A stretch of 64,000 nucleotides of DNA, taken from assembly GCF_029714325.1 (NCBI RefSeq), contig NZ_CP121666.1, positions 2,790,001 to 2,854,000 of the forward strand, written 5' to 3'. The stretch is from Bradyrhizobium sp. CB1717. Lineage in GTDB: Bacteria; Pseudomonadota; Alphaproteobacteria; Rhizobiales; Xanthobacteraceae. This document shows, piece by piece, positions 9,349-19,610 of this stretch. Each line of letters opens with the position of its first letter. The first letter of the stretch is position 1. Under the pieces are notes generated by a model. That model was not told where the DNA came from, made no database searches, and was given only the letters and a program-made list of their open reading frames with translations. A program made the position numbers and the translations under genes.

Positions 9349-12300
9349 GGGCTTCGCTCTCGGCACTGGACAGAATGCGAAGCAGTCCGGTCAGCGGCGC
9401 ATGGAGCCCCTCGGGCCGGTGGGACAGTTCGTACTCTACATCGTCGAACGCATGATCAAGCAGGAAAAACCTTAACAGGCCTTGCGCGGTTTGCGGATTG
9501 TCCGGCCACAGCCGCCGGTCGGTCATGGCCTCGCGATAGGCGTGCAGGAACGTCGTGGTGGCGCGTTCGCGCCATTCGCCGAGCGCGGCTGCAAGCCGGT
9601 CCTGTTCGTCGGAGGCGCCCGTGAGCGCCCGGTTGAGGGCGACGTTAACCGAAAGATCAATCGAGCGGATCAGCCCGGCGACGTCGCGCGCGGCCGGCAG
9701 CTTGCGCCGCTTGTCGGCCAGCGGCCGGCGCGGATTGCCGTCGAAGTCGATGATGAAGATGTCGTCCTTCACGATCAGAATCTGCCCGAGGCGGAAGTCG
9801 CCATGATGACGGATGTTCAACCCGCCGATGGCGGAAGGCAATAGTGCATTGAGGTGGTCGGGCAGGGCCGCGCGCGCTGCGCCGAGTTGGTCGATCAGCG
9901 GCCGGTCCGCCTCCCGCAGGCCATCGCGGCTGTTGGTCAGCTGCTCGAAAACGCGCTCGGCTCGCGCCTTGAGGTCGGAGACCCAGCGCCTGGCGTGTTC
10001 GGAGCCGATCGGCTCCGGAGCGAGATTGTCCGGCTTTGCCGCGGCCAGGGCGACATGCAACTCGGCAAGCCGCCGGCCGATCTGCGCGATGAAGTGCAGG
10101 TAGGGCGCCTGCTCCTGGGTCTCGCGCGGTGCCTCGCCCGCGGGCAAGACCCGCTGCTCGTCGATATAGCGATCGAGATAACCGGTGGTCACGGTCCAGC
10201 CGTCGCCCTGGTTCTCGACAAAGGCGTGCAGCACGCCGAGCGTGCTGCGCCGATCGTCCTCGACCAGCTCGACACTTCCGAGCAGCGCCGGCGTGTTGGC
10301 AAAGTGAGCCACCTCGGTGAGATAATGGCCGATCTCGATCTCGGGACTGGTGCCGCTTTCGAGCTGCCGATGGATCTTGACGACATACTGGTTGTCCACG
10401 AGCGCGGTGCTGTTGGACTGCTCGATCGCGCGGATGCGCTGGGGCTCCTTGATGGTGTAATCGGCGAACCGGCTGGTGGCTTTGAACTCCAGGCGTAGAT
10501 TGTTCTCGTCCACCACCAGGTTTTGCGACAGACCCCGCAGGAAAAGCCCGATGAAGATCTGCTCAGTCGCAACGTCGAGCAGCGTGCCCTCGCGCGCACC
10601 CTGGCGCACGGCGGCGAGCGCCTTCGGGTTGAAGCGTTCGCGGTCGAAGCGTACCCATTCGATCTGCAGCGGCAGCACGTAGCGCGTCTTGACGTCGTCC
10701 CGCGTGGTCTCGAAGAATGCGATCCAGGGCCTGTTGTCGCCGATATCGCTGAAAGGTACCGCCGAGGTCAGCGCTGTCTGGATGTGCTTGGGATTGTGCT
10801 CCGGATACCAGCGTGTCCTTGCCAAAAATCCCGGCAGCACGTCGCGCTCGAACACGCCGCGCTCGCGCGCGAGTGACACCCAGTTCGAATTGACCGGCAC
10901 GACCAGGGTCTCGAACTCCGGCACCGCGCGCGGCGTCACCGGCTCGGACTTGTCGCGCTCGGTGAGGTGGAACCAGTAGAAGCCGTAGGGCCCCAGCGTG
11001 ATCATGTAGGGCAGTTCGCCGATCGCCGGAAAGCGCGTCCGTCCGAGCATCTCCTGCGGGATGCGATCCTTCCACGGCGACAGATCGAGCTCGGTCGCCT
11101 GCGCGGCGCGCGAGAGATTGGCGACGCACAGGATCACCTCGTCGCGATACTGCCGGACATAGGCCAGCACGGCGCGGTTGGCCGGGCGGATGAAGGTCAT
11201 GGAGCCGCGGCCGAAGGCGAGCGTCGACTTGCGCACCGAGATCAGCCGCTTGGTGGCGCTGAGCAGCGAGGACAGGCTGCGCGACTGCGCCTCCACGTTC
11301 ACCGATTCATAGCCGTAGACCGGATCCATGATCAGCGGCGCGTAGAGGCGGGCCGGATCGCAGCGCGAGAAGCCGCCATTGCGGTCCGGGCTCCATTGCA
11401 TCGGCGTGCGCACGCCGTTGCGGTCGCCCAGATAAATGTTGTCGCCCATCCCGATCTCGTCGCCGTAATAGATGATCGGCGTGCCCGGGAAGGACAGCAG
11501 CAGCGAGTTCATCAGCTCGATCTTGCGGCGGTCGTTGTCCATCAGCGGCGCGAGGCGCCGGCGGATGCCGACATTGATGCGGGCGCGCGGATCGTTGGCG
11601 TAGGTGGTCCACAGATAATCGCGCTCGACGTCGGTGACCATCTCCAGCGTGAGCTCGTCATGATTGCGCAGGAACAGCGCCCATTGGCAGCTCGCCGGGA
11701 TATCAGGCGTCTGGCGCAGGATGTCGGTGATCGGGAAGCGGTCCTCCTGTGCGATCGCCATGTAGATGCGCGGCATCAGCGGGAAGTGATAGGCCATGTG
11801 GCATTCGTCACCGCGGCCGAAATATTCCTGCACGTCCTCCGGCCATTGATTGGCCTCGGCCAGCAGCAGCTTGCCCTTGGAATAGGAATCCAGTTCCGCG
11901 CGCAGGCGCTTGATGATCGCATGCGTCTCGGGAAGGTTCTCGTTCGAGGTGCCCTCGCGCTCGCAGAGATAGGGAATCGCGTCGAGGCGGAAGCCGTCGA
12001 CGCCGGCGTCCAGCCAGCGCTTCATCACCTGGATGAGCGCGCTGACCACGCGCGGATTGTCGAAATTGAGATCCGGCTGGTGCGAGAAGAAGCGGTGCCA
12101 GTAGAACGCGCCGGCCTCCGGATCCCAGGTCCAGTTCGACTTTTCCGTGTCGGTGAAGATGATGCGTGTGCCCTGGTATTTCTGGTCGGTGTCGCTCCAG
12201 ACATACCAGTTGCGGGCGCTCGAGCCGGGATGGCTGCGGCGCGCGCGCTTGAACCATTTGTGCTGGTCCGAGGTGTGGTTGACGACGAGCTCGGTGATGA

Positions 12301-12634
12301 CGCGCAAGCCGCGCTTCTGCGCTTCCTGGATGAAGCGCTTGAAATCCTTCATCGTCCCGAAATCGGGATTGACCGAGCCGTAGTCGGCGATGTCGTAGCC
12401 GTCGTCGCGGCCGGGCGAGGGGTAGAATGGCAGCAGCCACAGTGCGGTGACGCCGAGCTCCTGCAGATAGGGCAGCTTCTCGGTCAGCCCGGCGAAATCG
12501 CCGATGCCGTCATGGTTGCTGTCGGCAAAGGCCTTGACGTGGAGCTGGTAGATGATCGCGTCCTTGTACCAGAGCTCATCCACGATCTCGGCAGCCTCAA
12601 CTTTCTTGGTGTCGACGGAAGACAGAACATTCAT
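9341..12634 (-). CDS. treS: Trehalose synthase fused to maltokinase (TreS-Mak)
   Basis: The 1097-residue fusion has two enzymes. The N-terminal GH13 TreS interconverts maltose and trehalose: [10 protein letters not shown] (77-86), Asp218 in [10 protein letters not shown], Glu260 in [11 protein letters not shown] and Asp326 in [11 protein letters not shown]. The C-terminal part (about residue 620 onward) is a maltokinase (Pep2-like) of the aminoglycoside-phosphotransferase fold, with [14 protein letters not shown] and [16 protein letters not shown] carrying the catalytic and metal-binding Asp residues, giving maltose-1-phosphate. The ATG at 12634 was chosen for the AAGGGG ribosome binding site just upstream, 11 bp after the glgE stop. 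Fusion lets trehalose be channelled toward the GlgE substrate. Confidence 0.95.
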   Translation of the reverse strand: MNVLSSVDTKKVEAAEIVDELWYKDAIIYQLHVKAFADSNHDGIGDFAGLTEKLPYLQELGVTALWLLPFYPSPGRDDGYDIADYGSVNPDFGTMKDFKRFIQEAQKRGLRVITELVVNHTSDQHKWFKRARRSHPGSSARNWYVWSDTDQKYQGTRIIFTDTEKSNWTWDPEAGAFYWHRFFSHQPDLNFDNPRVVSALIQVMKRWLDAGVDGFRLDAIPYLCEREGTSNENLPETHAIIKRLRAELDSYSKGKLLLAEANQWPEDVQEYFGRGDECHMAYHFPLMPRIYMAIAQEDRFPITDILRQTPDIPASCQWALFLRNHDELTLEMVTDVERDYLWTTYANDPRARINVGIRRRLAPLMDNDRRKIELMNSLLLSFPGTPIIYYGDEIGMGDNIYLGDRNGVRTPMQWSPDRNGGFSRCDPARLYAPLIMDPVYGYESVNVEAQSRSLSSLLSATKRLISVRKSTLAFGRGSMTFIRPANRAVLAYVRQYRDEVILCVANLSRAAQATELDLSPWKDRIPQEMLGRTRFPAIGELPYMITLGPYGFYWFHLTERDKSEPVTPRAVPEFETLVVPVNSNWVSLARERGVFERDVLPGFLARTRWYPEHNPKHIQTALTSAVPFSDIGDNRPWIAFFETTRDDVKTRYVLPLQIEWVRFDRERFNPKALAAVRQGAREGTLLDVATEQIFIGLFLRGLSQNLVVDENNLRLEFKATSRFADYTIKEPQRIRAIEQSNSTALVDNQYVVKIHRQLESGTSPEIEIGHYLTEVAHFANTPALLGSVELVEDDRRSTLGVLHAFVENQGDGWTVTTGYLDRYIDEQRVLPAGEAPRETQEQAPYLHFIAQIGRRLAELHVALAAAKPDNLAPEPIGSEHARRWVSDLKARAERVFEQLTNSRDGLREADRPLIDQLGAARAALPDHLNALLPSAIGGLNIRHHGDFRLGQILIVKDDIFIIDFDGNPRRPLADKRRKLPAARDVAGLIRSIDLSVNVALNRALTGASDEQDRLAAALGEWRERATTTFLHAYREAMTDRRLWPDNPQTAQGLLRFFLLDHAFDDVEYELSHRPEGLHAPLTGLLRILSSAESEAHA

Positions 12635-12645
12635 GGCGTGACCCC

Positions 12646-14592
12646 TTACGCCAGGCAGCGGAACAGGAGCGCAGGATCGCGGTCGGGATCGATACGCAAC
12701 CTGATCCCGCCCCACTCGATGCGGCACTGTTCGCCGGTGAGGAGGTTTTCGAGTGCCGTCACATGGTGTCGCTGTCCATCGGCGTCAACAGTGACGTCGC
12801 CGAGCGGCAGCCAGAATTCGCGCGCATGGCGCGAGAGCGCAATCACGACGACGACGGTGTTGGCGGGATCGGCCGCCTCCTTGGCGAAGGCGATCGTCTC
12901 GCCGTCCTCGATGCCGAGGAAGCGCAAGGCCGCAGTCTGCTGAAGCGCTGCGTTGTCGTTGCGGATGCGGTTGAGCGCGGCGATGTAGGGCTTGATGTTG
13001 CCGGGCGCGTTCCAGTCGCGCGTCTTGATCTGATACTTCTCGGAATCGAGATATTCCTCGTGGCCGGGAATCGCCTCGTGCTCCAGCAGCTCGAAGCCGC
13101 CAAAGATCCCGTAATTGCCCGATAGCGTCGCGGCCAGCGCGAGCCGTGATTTGAATATCCAGGGCTCGCCGCTCTGGAGATGATAGGGCAAGAGGTCGGC
13201 GGTGTTGACGAACAGGTTCGCCCGATAGAAGTCCCGCTCGGGATAGCCGGTCAGCTCGCCGAGATACTGCTCGAGCTCCCACTTCGCCGTGCGCCATGGG
13301 AAATAGCTGAAGGACTGCGCGAAGCCGAGCTTGGCAAGGCCCTTCATCAGCTTCGGCCGTGCAAAGGTCTTGGAGAACAGGATCACCTCGGGATGCCGGC
13401 GGCGGATGTCGCCGATGAGCCATTCCCAGAACGGAAGCGGCGCGGTGTCGTGATTGTCGATCGCGAAGATGGTGACACCATGGTCGATCCAGAACAGCAT
13501 GGCGTCGCGGAACGCATTCCACAGCCTGGTGCGATCGACGCAGCCGAAATCGGGGATGACGATGTCCGAATAGGGCCCCTCCGCGGTCCGCACCGAGCGG
13601 TCCGGCCGCCATTTGAACCATTCCGGATGCTGGGTCAGCCAGGGATGGTCCGACGAGCACTGCACGGCGAAGTCCAGCGCAAGCTCGAGCCCGTACTCGA
13701 GGCATGTGGCGACCAGCGCGCGGAAGTTTTCGATCGTGCCGAGCTCGGGATGCAGCGCATCGTGCCCGCCCTCTGCGGCGCCGATCGCATAGGGCGAGCC
13801 GGGATCGCCCTCGCTCGCCACCGGCGCGTCGTTGCGGCCCTTGCGGTGAGTGTGGCCGATCGGGTGGATCGGCGTGAAGTAGAGCACGTCAAAACCCATC
13901 GCGGCGATATCGGGCACGCGCGCAATGCAGTCGCGCAGCGTGCCGTGCCGGCCCGGGGCCTCGCCCTGGCTGCGCGGCATCATCTGGTACCAGGTGCCGA
14001 AGCGCGCTCTGTCGCGGTCGACGATCAGCGGGAAGAGCGGCGAGCGCGTCAGGTCGGGCCGCGACTGGCTCTCGGCCATGGCTTCGCCAAGCTCGGTCGC
14101 CAGCAGCGGGGTGACGTCGCCGGTCTGGAGATAATCCTCGCATTGCCTGATGATGAGCGCTGCGGCGTCCTGCCGCGCGCCATGTGCCTTGGTCAGCAGT
14201 CCGGCGCCCTCGATCGCATCGAGGCTGACATCGGCCCCGGTGCGCCGTTTTCGCGCGACGGCGTGCGACCAGGTCGCGAACGCGTCGGTCCAGGCTTCGA
14301 TCGCGTAGACAAATTGGCCGGGCTCAGCGGGCGTGAACGCGCCGGACCAGCGGTCATTGCCGTGAGGGGTCATCGGCTCGCTCCGCCATTCGCGGTCCTG
14401 CTCTCCTCGCCAGATCAGCGCGGCACTGATCACGGCGTCGCCATCGCGGTAGATGTCGGCCCAGACCTCGACGCGTTCGCCCGCGATCCGCTTCACGGCG
14501 AAACGGCCGCCGTCGATCAAGGGATAGACGTCTTCGATGAGGAAAGCGCTGCCGGCTGCGGCACTCTCGACAGTTTGAATTGTCTTGTTCAC
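12646..14592 (-). CDS. glgE: GlgE-like maltosyltransferase with substituted catalytic residues
   Basis: The protein resembles GlgE (alpha-1,4-glucan:maltose-1-phosphate maltosyltransferase), which extends glucan from maltose-1-phosphate. Diagnostic parts are the N-terminal DUF3416-like domain, [15 protein letters not shown] (241-255), [16 protein letters not shown] (311-326), [10 protein letters not shown] (388-397) and [20 protein letters not shown]. Odd point: canonical GlgE has R-x-D-N at the nucleophile strand and A-E-A-F at the acid/base strand, whereas here the text is FAIDN (Asp379 kept, Arg lost) and FSKTF (Glu replaced by Lys408, codon AAG at 13371-13369). It may be catalytically impaired or altered. 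The GTG start at 14592 is the best fit to family length but has no strong ribosome binding site; longer in-frame starts reach 14784. It is first in the operon, next to treS-maltokinase. Confidence 0.85.
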   Translation of the reverse strand: MNKTIQTVESAAAGSAFLIEDVYPLIDGGRFAVKRIAGERVEVWADIYRDGDAVISAALIWRGEQDREWRSEPMTPHGNDRWSGAFTPAEPGQFVYAIEAWTDAFATWSHAVARKRRTGADVSLDAIEGAGLLTKAHGARQDAAALIIRQCEDYLQTGDVTPLLATELGEAMAESQSRPDLTRSPLFPLIVDRDRARFGTWYQMMPRSQGEAPGRHGTLRDCIARVPDIAAMGFDVLYFTPIHPIGHTHRKGRNDAPVASEGDPGSPYAIGAAEGGHDALHPELGTIENFRALVATCLEYGLELALDFAVQCSSDHPWLTQHPEWFKWRPDRSVRTAEGPYSDIVIPDFGCVDRTRLWNAFRDAMLFWIDHGVTIFAIDNHDTAPLPFWEWLIGDIRRRHPEVILFSKTFARPKLMKGLAKLGFAQSFSYFPWRTAKWELEQYLGELTGYPERDFYRANLFVNTADLLPYHLQSGEPWIFKSRLALAATLSGNYGIFGGFELLEHEAIPGHEEYLDSEKYQIKTRDWNAPGNIKPYIAALNRIRNDNAALQQTAALRFLGIEDGETIAFAKEAADPANTVVVVIALSRHAREFWLPLGDVTVDADGQRHHVTALENLLTGEQCRIEWGGIRLRIDPDRDPALLFRCLA

Positions 14593-14662
14593 GGTGATGC
14601 CATTGACAAGAAAGCAGGAGCCCGTTTCCCTTGTCGGGAACCCACGCTTGGTACCATTATAG

Positions 14663-14688
14663 AAAGCCGCTTGTGTGTCATTGGTTCC
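14663..14688 (-). promoter_or_regulatory. Candidate EcfG/RpoE2-type promoter for the glgE operon
   Basis: On the minus strand GGAAC (14688-14684) is followed after 17 bases by CTTT (14666-14663), fitting GGAAC-N18/19-TT and one base from CGTT. It lies about 70-95 bases before the GTG start of glgE. Its -35 box forms half of the palindrome GTTCCC-TG-GGGAAC (14684-14697), shared with the divergent promoter toward malQ. Confidence 0.45.
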
Positions 14689-14692
14689 CTGG

Positions 14693-14718
14693 GGAACGGC
14701 AAGCGCAGTTTGCGAGTT
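14693..14718 (+). promoter_or_regulatory. Candidate EcfG/RpoE2-type promoter for malQ
   Basis: GGAAC (14693-14697), 17 bases, then AGTT (14715-14718) fits the GGAAC-N18/19-TT general-stress consensus of rhizobia and is one base from CGTT. It sits about 80 bases before the malQ ATG and back to back with a similar site on the other strand. Confidence 0.45.
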
Positions 14719-14796
14719 ACCCCTGACTAACCTCTTCCGCGACCTAGTTAAAATCCCTGCCCTTGGCCAAACCATGGCCTGCAAGCTGCGTGCCGA

Positions 14797-16758
14797 ATGG
14801 ATCTTTTAGCTCAAGCCCGGATCAAGGGCGTTCAGTCCGAATTCATTGACGCCCTCGGCAAGCTGCGGGTCACCGCGCCCGAGGCGCTCAAATCCATCCT
14901 CGATGCCCTGCCAGAGAAGCGGGTCTACCGCTTCGTCAGCGGGCCGGTCGTGGTGCGCGCCCTGGGACATCCGCGCACTGAACTGGCGGCAACCGGGACG
15001 CCGCCGCTGCAATGGAAGATCACCGGGAACGGCAATGTGATCGCGCAGGGCGAGACGCGCGAGCCGGTCATCGCCTGGCCCGCCGGCCTGCAGCTCGGCT
15101 ATCACCGCCTGACGCTGACCGATGCCGGGGGCGCGACCGAAGACGTGCCGATGATCGTGGCGCCCGAGCGCGCCTTCGGCGGCGATTTCGATCGCGGTTG
15201 GCTGCTCGCCGTGCAGCTCTACAGCGTTCGCTCCGACCGCAACTGGGGCATCGGCGATTTCACCGACCTCGCCGGTCTGGTCCGGCTCGCCAAGCAACTC
15301 GGCGCCGACGGCGTCGGCCTCAATCCGCTGCACGTGTTGTTCGACGATCAGCCGGCCGATTGCAGCCCCTATTCGCCGAACAGCCGGCTGTTCCTCAATC
15401 CGCTCTATATCGACGTCGAGGCGATCCCGGAATTTTCCGCCGATCTCGTCCCCGATGCGGCCGCGACCGCCGCGCGGCTGCGTGAAGGCGACCGCGTGCC
15501 CTATGCCGACATGGCGGCCCTGAAATGGCTGGCCTTGCGCGCCGCCTTCAACAGCTTCGTGACGAGCGCGAGCGCGGCACGCCGCAAGGAGTTCGACGCC
15601 TTCCGCGTCGCCCGTGCGCCGCTGTTGTCCCGCTTTGCCTGCTTCGAGGTGCTGCGGCATCGCTTCAACCGGCCATGGTGGGAATGGCCGTCTGAATGGC
15701 AACAGCCGGACGAAGCCAAATGCGCCGAATTGCGCGATGGTGCCGACAAGCGCGATGTCGAGTTCGTCGAATTCGTGCAATGGACGGCCGACAGCCAATT
15801 GCATGCCGCCAAGGAGCTGGCCGGCCAGCTCGGCATGCGCGTCGGGCTCTATCTCGACGTCGCCGTCGGCGTGCAGTCCAACGGCTTCGATGCCTGGAAC
15901 GAGCAGACCGCGATTTCCCGCCACCTCGCCGTTGGCGCCCCGCCCGACGTGCTCAACACCATCGGCCAGGACTGGGGTCTCGCCGGCTTCAATGCCGGCG
16001 GCCTGGAGGCGCAATCCTTCGTGCCGTTCGCCCACATGCTGGCGGCCTCGATGCGCCACGCCGGCGCCATCAGGCTTGACCACGTGCTCGGCTTGAAGCG
16101 GCTTTATCTGGTGCCGCGCGGCTTCAAGCCGGACAACGGCGCCTATGTGCAGATGCCGTTCGAGGCGCTGCTCGCCGCGGTGGTGCGCGAGAGCGCGGCC
16201 CACAAATGCATCGTGATCGGCGAAGACCTCGGTACCGTGCCGGAAGGCTTTCGCGAGACCATGCAGGATTTCGGCATCTGGTCCTATCTCGTCATGATGT
16301 TCGAGCGCGACGATAGCGGCCATTTCCGCAATATCGATCACTACCGGCCCAACGCGCTGGTGACGCTGAACACGCATGATTTGTGCACCTATGCGGGCTG
16401 GCGTTCCTTCAGTGATCTCAAGATGAAGCGCTCGCTCGGGCTCGATCCCGGCGAGAACGACCAGGCCCGCTGGGATGCGCTCGGTGCGCTCGACGAGATT
16501 TTGCGGCAGAACGGCATCAATGCCAACGACCTCTATTCGGTGCTCGCCTTCCTGTCGCGCACGCCCTCGCGCCTGCTTGCGGTGTCCATGGAAGATCTGC
16601 TCGGCGTGATCGACCAGCCCAACATTCCCGGCACGATCGACGAGCATCCGAACTGGCGTCAGCGCCTTCCGGTCGCGCTCGACAAGATCGCCTCGAAGGT
16701 CGATCTCACGGCCTTGCGAGCGGCAACGCGGGAACGTTCCCTGACCGGCGGGAGTTGA
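14797..16758 (+). CDS. malQ: 4-alpha-glucanotransferase MalQ (GH77)
   Basis: MalQ disproportionates malto-oligosaccharides, moving glucan segments between acceptors and supplying longer chains and glucose. The 653-residue protein has an N-terminal extension with a beta-rich domain (about 1-130), then the GH77 barrel: LYSVRSDRNWGIGDF (141-155), PYSPNSRLFLNPLY (191-204), nucleophile Asp428 in IRLDHVLGL, acid/base Glu476 in IGEDLGTVP and the third Asp in TLNTHDLCTYAG. It is divergent from the glgE operon, shares its regulatory region, and is followed after 30 bp by the GH15 gene. Confidence 0.93.
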   Translation: MDLLAQARIKGVQSEFIDALGKLRVTAPEALKSILDALPEKRVYRFVSGPVVVRALGHPRTELAATGTPPLQWKITGNGNVIAQGETREPVIAWPAGLQLGYHRLTLTDAGGATEDVPMIVAPERAFGGDFDRGWLLAVQLYSVRSDRNWGIGDFTDLAGLVRLAKQLGADGVGLNPLHVLFDDQPADCSPYSPNSRLFLNPLYIDVEAIPEFSADLVPDAAATAARLREGDRVPYADMAALKWLALRAAFNSFVTSASAARRKEFDAFRVARAPLLSRFACFEVLRHRFNRPWWEWPSEWQQPDEAKCAELRDGADKRDVEFVEFVQWTADSQLHAAKELAGQLGMRVGLYLDVAVGVQSNGFDAWNEQTAISRHLAVGAPPDVLNTIGQDWGLAGFNAGGLEAQSFVPFAHMLAASMRHAGAIRLDHVLGLKRLYLVPRGFKPDNGAYVQMPFEALLAAVVRESAAHKCIVIGEDLGTVPEGFRETMQDFGIWSYLVMMFERDDSGHFRNIDHYRPNALVTLNTHDLCTYAGWRSFSDLKMKRSLGLDPGENDQARWDALGALDEILRQNGINANDLYSVLAFLSRTPSRLLAVSMEDLLGVIDQPNIPGTIDEHPNWRQRLPVALDKIASKVDLTALRAATRERSLTGGS

Positions 16759-16788
16759 ACAGCCGGGGCTTCCCAGGCTCGTACGACA

Positions 16789-18588
16789 TTGACGCAGAGG
16801 ATCGAGGACTATGCGCTGATCGGCGACTGCGAGACCGCGGCGCTGGTCGGGCGCAACGGCTCGATCGACTGGCTGTGCTGGCCGGCCTTCGATTCCGATG
16901 CCTGCTTTGCCGCGATCCTCGGCAACCGCAAGAATGGCCGCTGGCTGGTTGCGCCAAGCGAGGACGTCACCGCGATCTCGCGCCGCTATCTCGGCAATAC
17001 CCTCATCCTTGAAACGCGGTTCGAGACCAAAAGCGGCACGGTCGCGTTGATCGACTTCATGCCGCCGCGCGGCAAGGCGTCCGACATCGTGCGTCTGGTC
17101 CGCGGCGTCGGCGGCACCGTCAAGATGCGAATGGAGCTCATCATCCGCTTCGGCTTCGGGGTGGACATCCCCTGGGTGCGGCGGATCGATCATTCCTTGC
17201 TTGCGGTCGCCGGCCAGGACATGACGGTGCTGCGCACGCCGGTCGAGACCCGCGGCGAGGATCTGACCACGGTGTCAGACTTCGAGGCGAGGGCAGGCGA
17301 GACCATTCCCTTCGTGCTGACCTACGGTCCCTCGCATCTCGAGCCGCCCGGGCCGATCGATCCTGAGGTCGCGCTTAAGGAGACCGAGAGTTTCTGGCAG
17401 GATTGGTGCAGCCGTTGCACCCGCGACGGCGAATATCACGACCTGATCGTGCGCTCGCTGATCACGCTGAAGGCGCTGACCTTCGCCCCCACCGGCGGCA
17501 TCGTCGCCGCGCCGACGACGTCGCTGCCGGAGAAGCTCGGCGGCGGCAGGAATTGGGACTACCGCTTCTGCTGGCTGCGCGATGCCACCTTCACGCTGCT
17601 GGCGCTGATGAACTCGGGCTACACCGAGGAAGCTTCGGCTTGGCACAATTGGCTGCTGCGCGCGGCCGCCGGCTCGCCGTCCAACATGCAGATCATGTAC
17701 GGCATCTGGGGCCAGCGGCGGCTGCTGGAATGGGAAGCAGCCTGGCTCGCCGGTTATGAGGGCGCGCGGCCGGTCCGTGTCGGCAATGCCGCGCATGCGC
17801 AGCTCCAGCTCGACGTCTACGGCGAGCTGATCGACGCCTTCCACCAGTCGCGCATGGCCAAGCTGAAGCTCGACGAGGAGAGCTGGGCACTGGAATGCAA
17901 CGTGCTCAACCATCTCGCCGAAGTCTGGGATCGGCCCGACCACGGCATCTGGGAGCGGCGCGGGCAGCCCCGGCACTACGTCTTCTCGAAGGTCATGACC
18001 TGGGTCGCCTTCGACCGCGGCGTCAAGAGCGCCGAGACGTTTGGCTTCAAGGCGCCGCTGCTGCATTGGCGCACCTTGCGCGAAGCCATTCATTGCGACG
18101 TGTGCAACAACGGATTCGATGCTGAAGAAAACGCTTTCGTCGAGTCCTACGGCTCAAAACTGCTCGATGCGAGCGTGCTACTGTTGCCCGCCGTCGGCTT
18201 CCTGCCGGCGGAAGACCCGCGCATCCGCGGCACCATCGCGGCCGTTGAGAAGTGCCTGATGCGCGATGGTTTCGTGCTGCGGCACGATCCGCGCGAAGTG
18301 CCCGCGGGCCAGCCGCCGCTCGAAGGCGCGTTCCTCGCCTGCAGCCTGTGGCTGGCTGACGCCTATGTGCTGTCGGGCGATCTCGACAAGGCACAGGTCT
18401 TGTTCGATCGCGTGGTTGGCGTTGCGAACGATGTCGGGCTACTCGCCGAAGAATACGACTCCGCGGCCCAGCGCCAGACCGGCAACTTCCCGCAGGCGCT
18501 GACCCACATCGCACTGATCAACACGGCGCATAATCTGTCGGCGGCGAGGCAGAGAAGCGAGAAGCCGGCGATGCAGCGGTCGAAGTAA
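16789..18588 (+). CDS. Glycoside hydrolase family 15 protein (glucoamylase/trehalase type)
   Basis: GH15 enzymes are (alpha/alpha)6-barrel hydrolases releasing glucose from alpha-glucans or, in the actinobacterial subgroup, from trehalose. This 599-residue protein begins RIEDYALIGDCETAALV, which is typical of the bacterial subgroup. It has the hallmark GGGRNWDYRFCWLRDA around residues 245-260 and the C-terminal catalytic-base region LLAEEYDSAAQRQTGNFPQA near residue 555. The start is a TTG at 16789, chosen because the family N-terminus begins there. With malQ just upstream and trehalose genes opposite, a trehalase or maltooligosaccharide hydrolase role is likely; substrate cannot be settled from sequence. 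Confidence 0.85.
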   Translation: MTQRIEDYALIGDCETAALVGRNGSIDWLCWPAFDSDACFAAILGNRKNGRWLVAPSEDVTAISRRYLGNTLILETRFETKSGTVALIDFMPPRGKASDIVRLVRGVGGTVKMRMELIIRFGFGVDIPWVRRIDHSLLAVAGQDMTVLRTPVETRGEDLTTVSDFEARAGETIPFVLTYGPSHLEPPGPIDPEVALKETESFWQDWCSRCTRDGEYHDLIVRSLITLKALTFAPTGGIVAAPTTSLPEKLGGGRNWDYRFCWLRDATFTLLALMNSGYTEEASAWHNWLLRAAAGSPSNMQIMYGIWGQRRLLEWEAAWLAGYEGARPVRVGNAAHAQLQLDVYGELIDAFHQSRMAKLKLDEESWALECNVLNHLAEVWDRPDHGIWERRGQPRHYVFSKVMTWVAFDRGVKSAETFGFKAPLLHWRTLREAIHCDVCNNGFDAEENAFVESYGSKLLDASVLLLPAVGFLPAEDPRIRGTIAAVEKCLMRDGFVLRHDPREVPAGQPPLEGAFLACSLWLADAYVLSGDLDKAQVLFDRVVGVANDVGLLAEEYDSAAQRQTGNFPQALTHIALINTAHNLSAARQRSEKPAMQRSK

Positions 18589-18607
18589 GGGGGGCAGCGC
18601 TCTCACT

Positions 18608-18753
18608 GTTCCCTCCCCCCTTGCGGGGGAGGGGCAGGGAGGGGGCCACACGGGGATTCTCTCCGTCGCGCCCCCCTTGGTGCGTCGTCAACAACCGGCA
18701 CATTTTCCTGGGCCACCCCTCTCCCTAGCCCTCCCCCGCAAGGGGGGAGGGAA
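18608..18753. terminator. Long inverted repeat between convergent operons (terminator-like)
   Basis: GTTCCCTCCCCCCTTGCGGG at about 18609 and its continuation are repeated in inverse orientation at about 18711-18753, giving arms of roughly 40 bp with few mismatches. Each arm is itself a G/C-rich hairpin (CCCTCC...GGAGGG). It lies between the convergent GH15 and HAD genes and probably works as a bidirectional terminator. It belongs to the same broad class as the hairpins at 32378 and 60708. Confidence 0.6.
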
Positions 18754-18797
18754 CGCACCTCCGTTGGGGCGCTAGTCGAGTCTCGTTCTAACAGGCC

Positions 18798-19610
18798 TCA
18801 GCCCACCCCATTCCGCTTCAAGATCATCTCCATCGCCTCGGCAAAACCGTCCTGCTCGTTGCTCCCTGTGACGTGGGTCGCCTCGTCCTTGACGTTGTCG
18901 GCGGCATTGCCCATCGCGATCGAGGTGCCGCTGACGCGGAACATCGGGAGGTCATTCTGCATGTCGCCGATGGTGGCGACGGCGTCGGTCGAGATGTCGA
19001 GGCGCCTGGCCATGGCCTCGACGAAGGTGCCCTTGTTGAAGCCGGGCGGCGTGATGTCGAGATAATAGGTCTGCGAGCGCACGGCGGTGGCCGCGCTGCC
19101 GAGCGCCTCCTGCATCGCCTTCTCGCACGCGGCGAGCCCGGCCGCATCGGCGCTGGCGCCGACGATCTTGCAGGCGCTCGAAAGATACGGCGAGAAATCC
19201 GTGATGATGGTCGGATCGGAGCGGATCGTATGCTGCTCGTGCGCGACGTATTTACCGCTTGGATTGTCGATCAGCCATTTGTCGGTGGTGAACAGCCAGA
19301 TGTCGGCGCCGTAGTCGCGGAGGATCTGCAAAGAGCGCTCGGCGGCGCCCGGCGGAATCAGGTGCTGCTCGACCGGCCGCATCTCGGGATCGACGATCGA
19401 GGAGCCGTTGAACGGGCCGACCGGCAACCACAGCGCCAGCGGCTCGATCAGGAAACGCATGCCGATCGCGGGACGGCTGGAAGTGATGGTGAACCCGATG
19501 CCGGCCTGGTGCAGCCGCTGCACTGCGCTCCGCGCGCGCTCGGTCAGCGTCTTGTCCTTGGTCAGCAGCGTGCCGTCGACGTCGGAGACCACGAGTGAGA
19601 TAGGAGTCAT
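18798..19610 (-). CDS. Cof-type HAD-IIB phosphatase
   Basis: This 270-residue cytosolic phosphatase belongs to the HAD-IIB (Cof) group acting on sugar phosphates and related metabolites. Motif I is DVDGTLL (Asp10 nucleophile, Asp12), motif II lies in TSSRP, and the C-terminal GDMQNDLPMF (motif IV) and NAADNVKDEATHVTGSNEQDG segments are typical. It overlaps gntK by 4 bp (ATGA) and is the last gene of the pentose phosphate operon. Clearing a dead-end sugar phosphate of that pathway is a contextual inference; the substrate is unknown. Confidence 0.85.
   Translation of the reverse strand: MTPISLVVSDVDGTLLTKDKTLTERARSAVQRLHQAGIGFTITSSRPAIGMRFLIEPLALWLPVGPFNGSSIVDPEMRPVEQHLIPPGAAERSLQILRDYGADIWLFTTDKWLIDNPSGKYVAHEQHTIRSDPTIITDFSPYLSSACKIVGASADAAGLAACEKAMQEALGSAATAVRSQTYYLDITPPGFNKGTFVEAMARRLDISTDAVATIGDMQNDLPMFRVSGTSIAMGNAADNVKDEATHVTGSNEQDGFAEAMEMILKRNGVG

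Noticed and set aside
12646..12700. Frameshift or truncation at the end of the GlgE-like gene to explain its odd residues
   Set aside because: The frame is uninterrupted, the C-terminal domain is complete and the changes are isolated substitutions in well-conserved surroundings.
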